64,000 bases of DNA from Yponomeuta sedellus (taxonomy: Eukaryota > Arthropoda > Insecta > Lepidoptera > Yponomeutidae), in the NCBI GenBank assembly GCA_934045075.1, contig OW203727.1, positions 12,873,501 through 12,937,500 on the forward strand. The letters run 5' to 3'. A program made the position numbers and the translations under genes. Every line of letters starts with the position of its first letter. The stretch's first letter is position 1. The notes beneath the pieces were generated by a model, which was given only the letters and a program-made list of their open reading frames with translations, was not told where the DNA came from and made no database searches. Positions 49,456-61,363 of this stretch are shown here, piece after piece.

Positions 49456-51939
49456 CTAGCATATCCTAAATACCACACAATAGATATGCGCACAGGAACC
49501 TATCGTGCGGCGTCCTGTCAAACATGTGCAATAATGTTGTAATATGTTTCTACTATTTCTGTCTAATAATATATAGCAAAAATATTGTTTTGATCGTACA
49601 TGTCGGGACTGTATGCGTGCACGCAACAGCCACGCATCTTCGTGGATCCCATATTCATGGATATCCTCCAAAGCAGCTTCTCTATAAGTTTCTATAAGAT
49701 ATAAGCCGTTGTTGAGGTGCTCGCTGCAATATGATTTTGCCAGTTTTAACTGATATGTCCCCAATGACAGCAAAATCACGCCCTGTTCCCTCAATCGTGA
49801 AAAGTCTTGAATGTCATTTGCTTCCAATCTCTGGAAATTGGCTCTTCTGTTGTTTAATCTTTTTGCTTCTACATAATCATATAACACGTTTGGGGTTTGC
49901 CTTCTTTCAACAATTTTTTGTAAAAAAGCTTCTGCGTGTTGGCTATCGACAATAGGCCTGTGGAAGTGATTTGTAATTGCTGCTGCAATCATAAAATCCC
50001 CGAACATATTAGGCATTGTGTTATTAAAATATTTTTGGCGCAACAGCTTGAAATCTCTTTTGAAACGCCCGTTAACCACTTCCACTACCCATCGGCACAT
50101 TGTCACCAGCCGGGAATCATTTGCTTGAGAAGTCGTGAGCTGCGACTCTTCCCGGTTCTTCGTCGGGAGGACGTGAAATTCGTAGCCACATGCTTCTATA
50201 TGCTGCAGACTATCCCTGAACCCGCGGTCCAAAATAAATACGTCATTCGGCTGAAGCAATATATGAAGGGGATTTTCCTCGTCAGTCATTAAGTCGCTCA
50301 TTATCTGCGCATCAGTTTTTGTTGCAGCGTATGGTCCTTTAACATCTATAATGTATCCGTCAGTGGTTACGATTAAAAATGGTTTCAACAAGTTTTGGAA
50401 CTTGTGTAAACTGTAGGATTGCCTCTGAAACAAAAAGTTTGAACTCTTGTATATATAAATATACGTACCATCGCAAATAATAATGGCTTTATTGTTGTCT
50501 TCATTTCCATACAGTGCTTTTGGAATCCTCAAGTTTCTCTCCAATATATCTTCTCTATTCATGTGATCCACTCCCAAGTGTCGCACAACGTAGTCAGTGC
50601 TAAGACACTCTCGTGCGATGGCCAACTGGCGTTCGAGTTTTCTCCGAGACATGTTAAACAACGTCGCAAGTCTCGCGTTGGGTTCTCCTGTGCGTAGTTT
50701 CGTTAGTAAAATGCCCAAAGTGGTTCTGGGATCTGCACTTCTATTTCTTAATAATGGATTTTGCTCTAAGATGGCATTAAATTCATCATTAGTACGTCCA
50801 GTCCAAAAGTGCATTTCTTCTTCATTCATGCCTCGGTCGCTAAAACGTAATCTGGGTGAGTTTAAGGCATTTCGCATTAGGTCACAAACATCCCTGAAGT
50901 GGGCAGCCGTAAAGTCATGGGAAATGTTGCAATGTTGGGGCAAATCATCCCAATCATTCCCATTAAGGTGATCGTGACATACTCTGGCACTGTCGGGGAT
51001 ATACAATTTATGTTGAGAAAATACGTGGATTTTAACAACATTTGGAATTCGATGGCGGGTTTCATTAGCGCAGCCATGAAAGATACAATGCGTCGCGGTA
51101 TTAGGTGCTCTCATATATTCAGGAATATGAAGCATTTCTTCTAATTGCGGTTGTAGTTGTTCTTGCGGTTGTAGTTGTTCTTGCGGTTCTGCTTGTTCTT
51201 GCGGCTCCGGCTCGGGTTGAGGGTTTGCATGACCTCTAGTCGCATTTTCGGCTCTTTGCCAGCATCGGTAACATACTCTTCGGGTGTTGTCAAACACGAC
51301 CTGAAAATGATATATGAAAATGTAAGGAAAAGAAAAACAACTTTGGTTTCCGAAAAATACCTAACAAAATAACGCATTGGGGGTCATTTGTGGGAGGGAT
51401 TTGTTTTTCTGTCAGAAGGTGTGCGAATCGTCAAATATATGCCACAGATTCACAGATTTCTCAGAGATCTGGTTGCGGTTTTCTGTAGTTGTGTGTACGA
51501 AAACAAGGCATACACACAACCACACAAAACCGCAACCACAGTAATTGGTTGTGGTTTTGTGTAGGCCTTGTTTTGGTGGTAAATACATCGTGGAAGACGT
51601 AAAAGTGAAAAAGGAATCACTTGAATGTTCTTTAAGCGACCAGAATCACTTATCAATCGGTTTTCACTTTTACGTCTTCGTTACCTCATTTACTACTAGA
51701 ATAGATCTGGGATGCAGTTGCACATGATTTCAATTGGTTTCCTTTTATATCGAAGGTTCAGTGAGGATCGAGTGGAAAAAAAAAGTGCAATAGGTACAAA
51801 CCTCCAGAGCAGCGTTTTCTCGTATAAATGTTACTAGCTCCACGTGTGTTCTTGTCAAGGCTTCCGACAGAACGCGTACTTGATATCTGCCTCGGTATAG
51901 CCCTCTTTGGCACATTACACAGTTACGGTAACGTTCCAT
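49456..51939 (-). CDS. DDE_Tnp_4 superfamily transposase, two exons, nearly intact
   Basis: Exon 1 is 51939-51802 (46 codons, MERYRNCVMCQRGLYRGRYQ) and exon 2 is 51300-49456, joined by a GT-AG intron in phase 0, for 660 aa. The N-terminal Cys/His region is zinc-finger-like (CVMC, then CYRCW, then HCIFHGC and VCHDH). A Pro/Glu/Gln spacer follows. The DDE nuclease has its first Asp in IICDGTYIY, the second in FILDRGFRD and the Glu in WVVEVVNGRFKRDFKLL. A SWIM-like zinc motif (YCTCLTGRRTIGSCAH) is at the C-terminus. The stop at 49456 follows an indel. The expected tail (YLGYARHEGF) continues in the next frame to about 49392, so the last 30 residues are lost. All catalytic residues are present. 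Confidence 0.88.
51301..51801 (-). other. Transposase intron rich in inverted repeats
   Basis: Within the 501-bp intron, gaagacgtaaaagtgaaaa (about 51592-51610) pairs with its complement near 51660-51679. A second fold, ggttgcggtttt with aaaaccgcaacc, lies around 51470-51537. Confidence 0.7.
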
Positions 51940-52500
51940 TGCAACGAAACAATCCAATCGTTAAGCACCCAAGTCCAATATAAAGCCACGGTCAACAAAT
52001 AAAACGGGTAACAGAGTCCAAAATGATGCCAAGGTCAAAGTCGATGTGAACAATGAGGAGCTTAATAACGTAGCACTTAACACAATATCAGCAAACGACT
52101 GACTACCTGCGCAAGCGGCCAAGCGTTCCTCACCCTAACATACCTGCCCCCGCGCCGTGTCCCGGAGCGCGAGAGGGGTCAAAACCGAATTCCAGCGTTA
52201 CCCGTGACCGTGAGTGGGAGAGAGAGCGCAATGTCGCTGTCTCGCTCTAATGATTTATGACAGAGTATGCATAGATGTGATTTTCGTAAAAATCATGAGC
52301 ATCGGTTGAGTTAAACCAGAGATATGAATTTTTCTAATTTCTATTTAGAGCAAAAAATGGTACTTTCCGACGAGCATATTTCAAAATGGACAATTCATAC
52401 GGATTCGTCTTCATAGAATTTATTTTTTCACTTGAAAAGAGCTATCCAACGACATATGACTCATCTTGATTGGACATAAGGACCAAAACGCCCATCATCC

Positions 52501-52676
52501 TTTCACTGATGTTGTGAGTCGCCCATTGGCTCAATTGGTAGAGCGCTGGTACGGATAGCCAGAGGTTGCGGGTTCGAATCCCGGCATGGGTGAAATTTTT
52601 AGCCTCTAAATAGGTTTTTTAAATTTGTTCCTTAGCACGGGTTAGTGCATTAAAAATAAAAAAAAAAAAAAAATGG
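52501..52676 (+). mobile_element. tRNA-like SINE dimer (plus), right part
   Basis: It resumes tttcactgatgttgtgagtc at the transposon's right end. It carries the second tRNA-like unit and tail, and ends in an A run at about 52660-52673 before atggtgtaata. Confidence 0.9.
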
Positions 52677-53007
52677 TGTAATATGTAATATATTGGGGTG
52701 TTTTTTTTTTTAATGCAGTGCAGTATTAAATTTGTAACAACATGAGTTGCAAAATATACCCTGTTCATACAAATTTTTTGCTTGATTGAGTGCAATATTA
52801 AAATTTACGAAAAAAAAATGTTACCAAACGTAGGATTAACGGCAGTTGTCATGGTTGTTTTTGGCAGTTTTATTTTTCTAATGATACATTAATTAATTCC
52901 CTTTCGATTAAGATATTATTCATTGGAATCGGTTCATCCGTTAGGTACCTTTCTAATTTGTGATCCGTTAGCCTGTCAGAATTTTTTAGTTTTTTTCCTC
53001 TCTATTC
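52677..53007. other. Spacer, no gene recognised
   Basis: AT-rich sequence without a domain. Confidence 0.5.
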
Positions 53008-53470
53008 CTAAGGCGTAAAACTTATGCTGCTGTGGATCAAATAAGCCGTTTTCAGCACAAATGAGCGCCATAGCGCCCTGTCTTCAGCTTGCCACATCCA
53101 GCATCTGCCGGCAGTTTTTCGCAGATCGTCATCCCACCTGGTCGGAGGACGTCCTACACTACGTTTGCCGAGTCGTGGTCTACACTCAAGAACACGTTTA
53201 CTCCAACGGTTGTCGGTTCTTCGCGAGATATGGCAGCCCACTGCCACTTCAGCTTGCTGATTCTCTTAGCTATGTCGATAACTTTGGTTCTCTATCGGAT
53301 GCATTCGTTACGAATCCTTTCCTTCAGAGAAACTCCGAGCATAACTCTCTCCATAGCTCGCTGAGCGACTTTGAACTGGTGGACCAGCCCTTTCGTGAGT
53401 GTCCATGTCTCGGCTCCGTAGGTCATCACAGGTAGGACGCACTGGTTGAAAACTGTCGTTTTCAAACATT
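53008..53470 (-). pseudogene. RTE-like LINE ORF2, C-terminal remnant
   Basis: The minus strand reads VLPVMTYGAETWTLTKGLVH, then FKVAQRAMERVMLGVSLKE, then TKVIDIAKRISKLKWQWA. After a frame change it ends GRPPTRWDDDLRKTAGRCW. This is the familiar tail after the reverse transcriptase of RTE-type elements. No palm motif remains. Confidence 0.82.
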
Positions 53471-53793
53471 GCGGTATTAAAATACGATTCCTCTAAAACA
53501 GTCTTCAGAGGCTGTTTAAATTCACGTTCGTCTCTATAACTATACCGACCACAGTAGTATGTGGTAAGTATGTTAATTATAGAGAGCAAGGTACAACTGC
53601 CATTGAAGAGCCATATTTGTTTCTCTTGGCGTAGTATATCTATGGTTGAAAAAAAAAAAACATATTTATTTGACGACACAAAAACTGACTTACAAACAAA
53701 AAAATACATAACAAAATTCAAGAGTGAAAAGGAAACAAAATAGTCTAACTTTAATAGTTTTAACTTGAATGGTGTCAAAAATATAAGCTTTTA
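53471..53793. other. Spacer, no gene recognised
   Basis: AT-rich sequence without a domain. Confidence 0.5.
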
Positions 53794-54065
53794 GAATATA
53801 CCAGCCTAGCGCAAGTAGGAACTTTGAATTTTTTGTTCGCATTTAGCCCCGTTTTAATGGCGGACATATATTTGTCTCACTCTTTAATACTACTTACTCT
53901 TTCTTTGCTGTCAAACTGAAAACTCAACGTGAACTCAACAAATGTCATGGCGGAACGCGGCACATATTAGAAAGTTTTCTAGTTAAAAATTTTTGTGTTT
54001 TAAATTTTTTCAATATCTAGCTGTGTGTATCTTGTTGTACAGTGTTTAGTGATTTACTTTTAATA

Positions 54066-55941
54066 ATGGCACTGATCGGTTGGTGTCGAACTTGTGCCAT
54101 TTGTAAAATAAGATGCAGCCGGTCAAAAGGTACCAAAAGAAAGTTTATGAGTAAATTTCCTAGGGATGAAGACCGGTAAGTATTTCTGGCTACAGTTTTT
54201 GTCATCTTGCACAAGAGCAAGATAATAAATTATGTTAAATAACGTAATTAACATACTATGAGAAAAATATTAAGTTGTTTCAATGTCATAGTGATGTGCC
54301 ATACACATATTCAATATCGATAAAAAAATATCTGATAAGTACCTTTGTCAGAATTACTACTCAGTGTACGACGGGTGAATTGCTGTAAGCCATAACATGG
54401 TTCAACGATGCACTATTAGTGGCTGCATTGAATGTGGTTTTTTTTAGATGCAGACAATATGTGAAAATTGTGGAAGATCTTGCGTCCCCATCGAAAAAAT
54501 CCACCAACATATATTTGTGGAGATCATTTCCGGCCGAAAGATTTTAACAAAAAAAGGAAGCCGATTAAAGAAATGGTGAGTTGTGTTATAATTTAACACT
54601 CACTACATTTCATGAATAATTATGTAATAAAAAACAAAATACGCCTTGCTTTACGTCGAACATTTGAATGTATTTTGCTCCGTCATTTAGAACGCAATAT
54701 TATTATTACGTCTTAATACATAAATGACATTACTTAGATAAACATTTTTTTACAGGGCTGTACCTTCTCTACTTACAAATGCGCCTCCTCTTCCTGATTA
54801 CTTACTAGCTGAGTTTCCTTACCACGTAGCCACCTCGCATCACTTTAACTGGTTAGTGATTGGAATTACTAAAATATTTTTTTATTAATTTTAACTTTTT
54901 TTTTTATAAAAATGTATTTGATAATACTATTTTTATTTTTAATGCACTAACCCGTGCTAAGGAACAAATTTAAAAACCTATTTAGAGGCTAAAAATTTCA
55001 CCCATGCCGGGATTCGAACCCGGCAATTTTTATTTTTAATGCACTATAAATAAATAATATCACGGCACGGATAGCCAGAGGTTGCGGGTTCGAATCCCGG
55101 CATGGGTGAAATTTTTAGCCCCTAAATAGGTTTTTAAATTTGTTCCTTAGCACGGTTTAGTGCATTAAAAATAAAAATAGTATAATCATGTGGGTACAGT
55201 GATATCGTTCCGATGTTAAACCTAACTGCAAAGTAGGTAGTCGGGGCTGTAAGTAATGCAATTTGCTTAAGTCAGATGTCGCTGCCTGTACGTAATACAG
55301 AGAATAGTGTAAAGAGGTTCGAAATTTCACTGATGCCGTGAGTCGCCCATTGGCTCAATTGGTAGAGCGCTGGCACGGATAGCCAGAGGTTGCGGGTTCG
55401 AATCCCGGCATGGGTGAAATTTTTAGCCTCTAAATAGGTTTTTAAATGTATTTGATAGTTTCATAGTCAATTATGCAGTTATGTGGTAAACAGGAACAAA
55501 CTATTTATTTTTCTTCGGACTATTCTTGCAATTGTTTATTTTCAGATTCAGCTATACAAAAACTTATTAGTTGCCGAGCTTCACAAAACAACTCTGGTAC
55601 GTAGACTTTTCATGTATCTCTGAAGTTTTTTGTAACTAGTGTTTACTTTGATAAATTACAGTGTTATCATTTTCAGCACCTTGTACAGCAGTCAAAATAT
55701 CAGCTGTTGCTATTGGTCCAGTAGCGTTTGACCACAATTATTGTGGCCTGGGATCTCAGCATATCAGAAATATCCCGGTAAGTACCATAGTTTACCATCA
55801 AATTAATAATCAATAACGACTCAACATTTTTTTACGATTTCAGCACCTGAATCCAAACCACCGATTGATGTTCGGTTCGCTCGCAAGTTCGCTCAGATTG
55901 GACACCTCTAAAGAAAAACGAAATAGCTGCTGAAATAAATT
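54066..55941 (+). pseudogene. THAP-domain protein gene inside transposon copy 1
   Basis: Exon 1 (54066-54175) encodes MALIGWCRTCAICKIRCSRS and then KFMSKFPRDEDR, ending at a GTAAGT donor. Exon 2 (from about 54449) has CRQYVKIVEDL and decays. In the other copies it reads CRQWVKIVEDL...YVCRDHF, completing a C2CH THAP finger. A later exon near 54757 gives AVPSLLTNAPPLPDYLLAEF, matching the AVPS that follows THAP domains. Further small exons contain SAIQKLISCRASQNNSG and AVAIGPVAFDHNYCGLGSQH. No RNase H-like transposase core follows, and exon phases do not join cleanly. Confidence 0.65.
54924..55444. mobile_element. tRNA-like SINE cluster, family B, with 13-bp target duplication
   Basis: It is inserted in transposon copy 1 and flanked by aatgtatttgata at 54911-54923 and 55445-55457. 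It holds one truncated minus unit (54930-55030), then two plus units joined by the linker (units at about 55060-55175 and 55310-55444). The three sister transposon copies lack it, so its insertion is younger than copy 1. Confidence 0.88.
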
Positions 55942-56259
55942 CAATAGACATTGACCACAATTATTGTGATGTGATAAAAAATAATAAAATACTAATTTCA
56001 TTTGTCGTTTTATTGAAAACATTGATTTTTATTAATTTTATCAGGCTAACCGCGGAGCTCCTGGATGATATTTTATCGATATCGATAAATGTAATGTAAG
56101 TGGACGTCCCTAATGCACAGACAAGTGTTTGTTATGTTGGTAGCACTTTTGACATTGCATTTTTGCTCTATTGGTTGGTATTGCTAACGGGGCTAAACTC
56201 ATTACAAAAGCATATAGGGAGGTCCCGTCTCTTAAAACGTAGTGTTTATATACTCTGTG

Positions 56260-56303
56260 GAATATACCTCGAGCTCTTAGAGTAGGTAGGCTTCGGTTTT
56301 CGC
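56260..56303. repeat. 44-bp remnant of MITE family D between two transposons
   Basis: The sequence gaatatacctcgagctctta through gcttcggttttcgc matches the start of the MITE at 32143. It continues at 58252 (gttttcgccgaaagcacacg). It is therefore the target into which transposon copies 1 and 2 jumped. Confidence 0.85.
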
Positions 56304-58251
56304 CACAGAGCATATAAACACTACGTTTTAAGAGACGGGACCTCCCTAGATGCTTTTGTAATGAGTTTAGCCCCGTTAGCAATACCAACCAATAGAGCAA
56401 AAATGCAATGTCAAAAGTGCTACCAACTTAACAACTTGTCCGTGCATTAGGGACGTCCACTTACATTGGTACTACATTTATCGATATCGATAAATTTTCA
56501 TCCAGGGGCTCCGCAGTTAGCCAAATGAAATTAATAAAAATCAATGTTTTCAATAAAACGACAAATGAAATTAGTATTTTATTATTGATGATCAAATCAC
56601 AATAATTGTGGTCAAGGTCTATTGAATTTATTTCAGCAGCTATTTGGTTTTTCCTTAGAGGTGTCCAATCTGAGCGAACTTCATCAATCGGTGGTTTGGA
56701 TTCAGGTGCTGAAATCGTCAAAAAAAGTTAAGTTGAGTCGTTATTGATTATTAATTTGTTGGTAAACTATGCTACTTACCGGGATAGTTCTGATAAATAT
56801 GCTGAGATTCCAGGCCACAATAATAGTGGTCAAACCCAACTGGACCAATAGCAACAGCTGATATTTTGGCTGCTGTACAAGGTGCTGAAAATGATAACAC
56901 TTTGTAATTTATCAAAGTAAACAAACTCTAGTTACAAAAAACTTCAGCGATACATGAAAAGTCTACGTACCAGAGTTGTTTTGTGAAGCTCGACAACTAA
57001 TAGGTTTTTGTATAGCTGAATCTGAAAATAAACAATTGCAAGAATAGTCCGAAAAAAAAAATAGTTTGTTCCTGTTTACCACATAACTGCAAAATTGACT
57101 ATGTTACTATCAAATACATTTTTATAAAAAAATATTTTAAGTTAAAAATTAGTAAAAAAAATATTTTAGTAATTCCAATCACTAACCAGTTTCAAGTGAT
57201 GCGACGTGGCTACGTGGTAAGGAAACTCAGCTAGTAAGTAATCAGGAAGAGGAGGCGCATTTATAAGTAGAGAAGATACAGCCCTGTAAAAAAATGTTTA
57301 TCAAAGTATGTCATTTATGTATTAAGACGTAATAATAATATTGCGTTCTAAATGACGGAGCAAAATACATTCAAATGTTCGACGTAAAGCAAGGCGTATT
57401 TTGTGTTTTATTACATAATTATTCATGAAATGTAGTAAGTGTTACACTATAAGTTTATAACACAACTCACCATTTCTTTAATCGGCTTCCTTTTAAAATC
57501 GTTGTAAAAATCTTTCGGCCGGAAATGATCTCTACAAACATTTATGTTGGTGGAGTTTTTCGATGGCGATATACGATATAAGATCTTCCACAATTTTCAC
57601 CCTCTGCATCTAAAAAAAAAAAAAAACAACATTCAATGCAGCCACTAATAGTGCATCGTTGAAACATTGTTATGGCTTACAGCAATTCACCCGTCGTACA
57701 CTGAGTAGTAATTCTGACCAAGGTACTTATCAGATATTTTTTTATCGATATTGAATATGTGTATGGCACATCACTATGACATTGAAATATAGTATTTTTC
57801 TCATAGTATATTAAATAAGTTATTTAACATAATTTATGATCTTGCTCTTGTGCAAGATGACAAAAACTGTAGCCAGAAATACTTACCGGTCTTCATCCCT
57901 AGGAAATTTACCCATAAACTTTCTTTTGGTACCCTTTGACCGGCTGCATCTTACTTTACAAATGGCACAAGTTCGACACCATCCGATCAATGCCATTATT
58001 AAAAGAAAATCACTAAACACTGTACAACAAGATACACACAGCTAGATATTGAACAAACTTAAAACACAAAAAAATTAACTAGAAAACGTTCTAATATGTG
58101 CCGCGTTCCGCCATATTTTTTATGTTTTCAGTTTGACATTGACAACAAAGAAAGAGTAAGTAGTATTAAAGAGTGAGACAAATATATGTCCGCCATTAAA
58201 ACGGGGCTAAATGCGAACAAATAATTCAAAGTTCCTACTTGCGCTAGGCTG
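56304..58251 (-). mobile_element. THAP-encoding P-like DNA transposon, copy 2
   Basis: This 1,948-bp copy has ends CACAGAG (56304) and GGCTG (58251), with 8-bp duplications gttttcgc at 56296-56303 and 58252-58259. It lies opposite to copy 1, only 44 bp away, so the two form a long inverted pair. THAP exon 1 is 57996-57887 (MALIGWCRTCAICK-type start, GTAAGT donor). Exon 2 lies near 57475-57610, and small exons follow leftwards. Confidence 0.9.
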
Positions 58252-58380
58252 GTTTTCGCCGAAAGCACACGAGTGTAATACTACTTCCTGCTATGTATAA
58301 AACTTTTCTTCACTATTTTGATGAGTTATGTATGTGTTTCTAGAGTAACTTTTCTTTTTTTTTGTATATTTTGGTGCCTA
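58252..58380. repeat. Right part of the targeted MITE family D copy
   Basis: cgaaagcacacgagtgtaat through ttttcttcactattttgatg matches 32194-32250. The right end of this MITE copy is not clear. Confidence 0.7.
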
Positions 58381-58791
58381 GAGAGATCCATGCAGGCTTT
58401 GGAGATACTTTTATTATACTTGGTTTATTTGGAATGCAAAGGTCATAAAAAGTACTGCAGTTGTCCATGGTACTACTAATAACAATGTAGGATTAGTAGA
58501 ATTGTAAACATCTTAGAAAGAAATTGATTTAATATACTTTTTAAATGTATTTATATTGTACGTTCTATAGTAATTTTTATTTGTTGGGGCCTGTATTTTA
58601 ATTTTAGTGCTGAGCATTCATTCACAGATTCACATTCAGTAAAAAACTTAACAAAAAATGACGATGTTCTGATGTTCTAAAATCGATGTTTTGACTCCCA
58701 AAATAGTTGGAACATCTCTATTTTAACATTTGCCGTTTTTCCGTGGTGTATATTGTTCTGTTCTGTGAGTCTTGTTCTGTGGCAGCAAGCG
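58381..58791. other. Spacer, no gene recognised
   Basis: AT-rich sequence without a domain. Confidence 0.5.
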
Positions 58792-58803
58792 TAGACCACG
58801 GAT

Positions 58804-59328
58804 ACCTACCTACCAACTAAATGAAAATGTAAAAGAGATATGGCACGAATACTGGAAGATTATAAGTCTGGAGAAAGGGAAATGGTATACTAAAATACAG
58901 ATCATCCCGCCGCCAAGACCTTGGTATACCTAATAAGCATCAGCAAGCTAATAATAGGAACTAAGTATATAACTACCATCAACCGTCTGAGATTTGGTCA
59001 CTGCAGAACCCCGGCTCATTTAGCAAGATTGAAGATTAAATCAAACAACAAATGTGAATTTTGTACCAGTGAGGTCGCTGACCTTGAACTCAAAAATTCA
59101 ACCTCGAACGTTTAGTTTTAGTATCTGAACTAGCAAGTGTTTGTGAAACTGAAGTGCATAAAAACTTGGAAAATATTTTATGTAATCCCAATTATTTTAA
59201 TTATATGTATAAATTTATATGTAATTCAGTAGGAAAATTGTAAACCATCCTTAGTACCTAATAATACTTAATTAAGCTCGGCTTAAGGACTCTGTATCCA
59301 ATAGCCAATAAACGTTTTTAAAAAAAAA
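58804..59328 (+). mobile_element. 5'-truncated LINE with 12-bp target duplication
   Basis: tagaccacggat occurs at 58792-58803 and 59329-59340, directly at both ends of a 525-bp insert. The insert encodes the tail of a LINE ORF2 (EIWHEYWKI, then INRLRFGHCRTPAHLARLKI, then NKCEFC, as found after RNase H domains). It has AATAAA at 59307 and an A-rich end. Confidence 0.92.
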
Positions 59329-59397
59329 TAGACCACGGATGACATCCGTCCGTCCGTGGTGACAGCTCAGTTAGTACAGTACAGCAGTACAGTACAT

Positions 59398-61353
59398 CAC
59401 AGAGCATATAAATAAGAGACGGGACCTCCCTATATGCTTTTGTAATGAGTTTAGCCCCGTTAGCAATACCAACCAATAGAGCAAAAATGCAATGTCAAAG
59501 TGCTACCAACATAACAACTTGTCTGTGCATTAGGGACGTCCACTTACATTGGTACTACATTTATCGATATCGATACATTTTCATACAGGGGCTCCGCAGT
59601 TAGCCTAATAAAATTAATAAAAATCAATGTTTTCAATAAAACGACAAATGAAATTAGTATTTTATTATTGATTATCAAATCACAATAATTGTGGTCAAGG
59701 TCTATTGAATTTATTTCAGCAGCTATTTGGTTTTTCCTTAGAGGTGTCCAATCTGAGCGAACTTCATCAATCGGTGGTTTGGATTCAGGTGCTGAAATCG
59801 TCAAAAAAAGTTAAGTTGAGTCGTTATTGATTATTAATTTGTTGGTAAACTATGCTACTTACCGGGATAGTTCTGATAAATATGCTGAGATTCCAGGCCA
59901 CAATAATTGTGGTCAAACCCTACTAGACCAATAGCAACAGCTGATATTTTGGCTGCTGTACAAATGCTGAAAATGAATATGAATGAATGAATGCTGAAGT
60001 ATGAATGCATAACACTTTGTAATTTATCAAAGTAAACAAACTCTAGTTACAAAAAACTTCAGCGATACATGAAAAGTCTACGTACCAGAGTTGTTTTGTG
60101 AAGCTCGACAACTAATAGGTTTTTGTATAGCTGAATCTAAAAATAAACAATTGCAAGAATAGTCCGAAAAAAAATAAATAGTTTGTTCCTGTTTACCACA
60201 TAACTGCATAATTGACTATGTAACTATCAAATACATTTTTATAAAAAAAATATTTTAAGTTAAAAATTAGTAAAAAAAATATTTTAGTAATTCCAATCAC
60301 TAACCAGTTTCAAGTGATGCGACGTGGCTACGTGGTAAGGAAACTCAGTTAGTAAGTAATCAGGAAGAGGAGGCGCATTTATAAGTAGAGAAGATACAGC
60401 CCTGTAAAAAAATGTTTATCAAAGTATGTCATTTATGTATTAAGACGTAATAATAATATTGCGTTCTAAATGACGGAGCAAAATACATTCAAATGTTCGA
60501 CGTAAAGCAAGGCGTATTTTGTATTTTATTACATAATTATTCATGAAATGTAGTGTTGCATTATAAGTTTATGACACAAGTCACCATTTCTTTAATCGGC
60601 TTCCTTTTAAAATCGTTGTAAACATCTTTCGGCCGGAAATGATCTCTACAAACATATTTATGTTGGTGGAGCTTTTCGATGGGGATATACGATATAAGAC
60701 CTTCCACAATTTTCACCCATTGTCTGCATCTAAAAAAAAAAACAACATTCAATGCAGCCACGTTGGATAGTGCATCGTTGAAACATTGTTATGGCTTACA
60801 GCAATTCACCCGTCGTACACTGAGTAGTAATTCTGACCAAGGTACTTATCACATATTTTTTTATCGATATTGAAAGATATTTTATTATCGATATTGAATA
60901 TGTGTATGGCACATCACTATGACATTGAAACATAGTATTTTTCTCATAGTATATTAATTACGTTATTTAACATAATTTATGATCTTGCTCTTGTGCAAGA
61001 TGACAAAAACTGTAGCCAGAAATACTTACCGGTATTTTCATCCCTAGGTTTACCCATAAACTTTCTTTTGGTACCCTTTGACCGGCTGCATCTTATTTTA
61101 CAAATGGCACAAGTTCCGATCAATGCCATTATTAAAAGAAAATCACTAAACACTGTACAACAAGATACACTAACACACAGCTAGATATTGAACAAACTTA
61201 AAAAACAAAAATTTTAACTATAAAACGTTTTAATATGTGCCTCGTTCCGCCATATTTGTTATGTTTTTAGTTTGACATTGACAACAAAGAAAGAGTAAGT
61301 AGTATTAAAGAGTGAGACAAATATATGTCCGCCATTAAAACTGCGCTAGGCTG
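59398..61353 (-). mobile_element. THAP-encoding P-like DNA transposon, copy 3
   Basis: This 1,956-bp copy has ends CACAGAG and GGCTG, with 8-bp duplications cagtacat at 59390-59397 and 61354-61361. It has an internal duplication with atgaatgaatgaatgct near 59968 and a partial repeat of the atcgatattgaa block near 60865-60900. THAP exon 1 (about 61125-61025) carries small indels, and exon 2 reads CRQWVKIVEGL...CRDHFRPKD. Confidence 0.9.
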
Positions 61354-61363
61354 CAGTACATAT

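Larger units (their letters stand above)
49082..52500 (-). mobile_element. DDE_Tnp_4 (ISL2EU-like) DNA transposon inserted in a SINE
   Basis: The element is 3,419 bp. Terminal inverted repeats begin ggatgatgggc (49082) and end gcccatcatcc (52500), with a weaker match further in (tcgttggaaaggt against agctatccaacga). It carries one two-exon transposase on the minus strand. The SINE halves outside rejoin as gttcgaaa + tttcactg, exactly the uninterrupted family sequence, so no target duplication is visible. The region at 51961-52200 is GC-richer and may hold the promoter. Confidence 0.88.
53802..56259 (+). mobile_element. THAP-encoding P-like DNA transposon, copy 1
   Basis: The ends are CAGCCTAGCGC (53802) and CTCTGTG (56259), flanked by perfect 8-bp duplications gaatatac at 53794-53801 and 56260-56267. 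Beyond the terminal CA the ends are not alike. A subterminal tttagccccgtt occurs near both ends in inverted orientation. It is 2,458 bp including a SINE cluster (54924-55444), so about 1.94 kb on its own. THAP plus an 8-bp duplication favours the P superfamily; hAT is the alternative. No catalytic core was seen. Confidence 0.86.
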
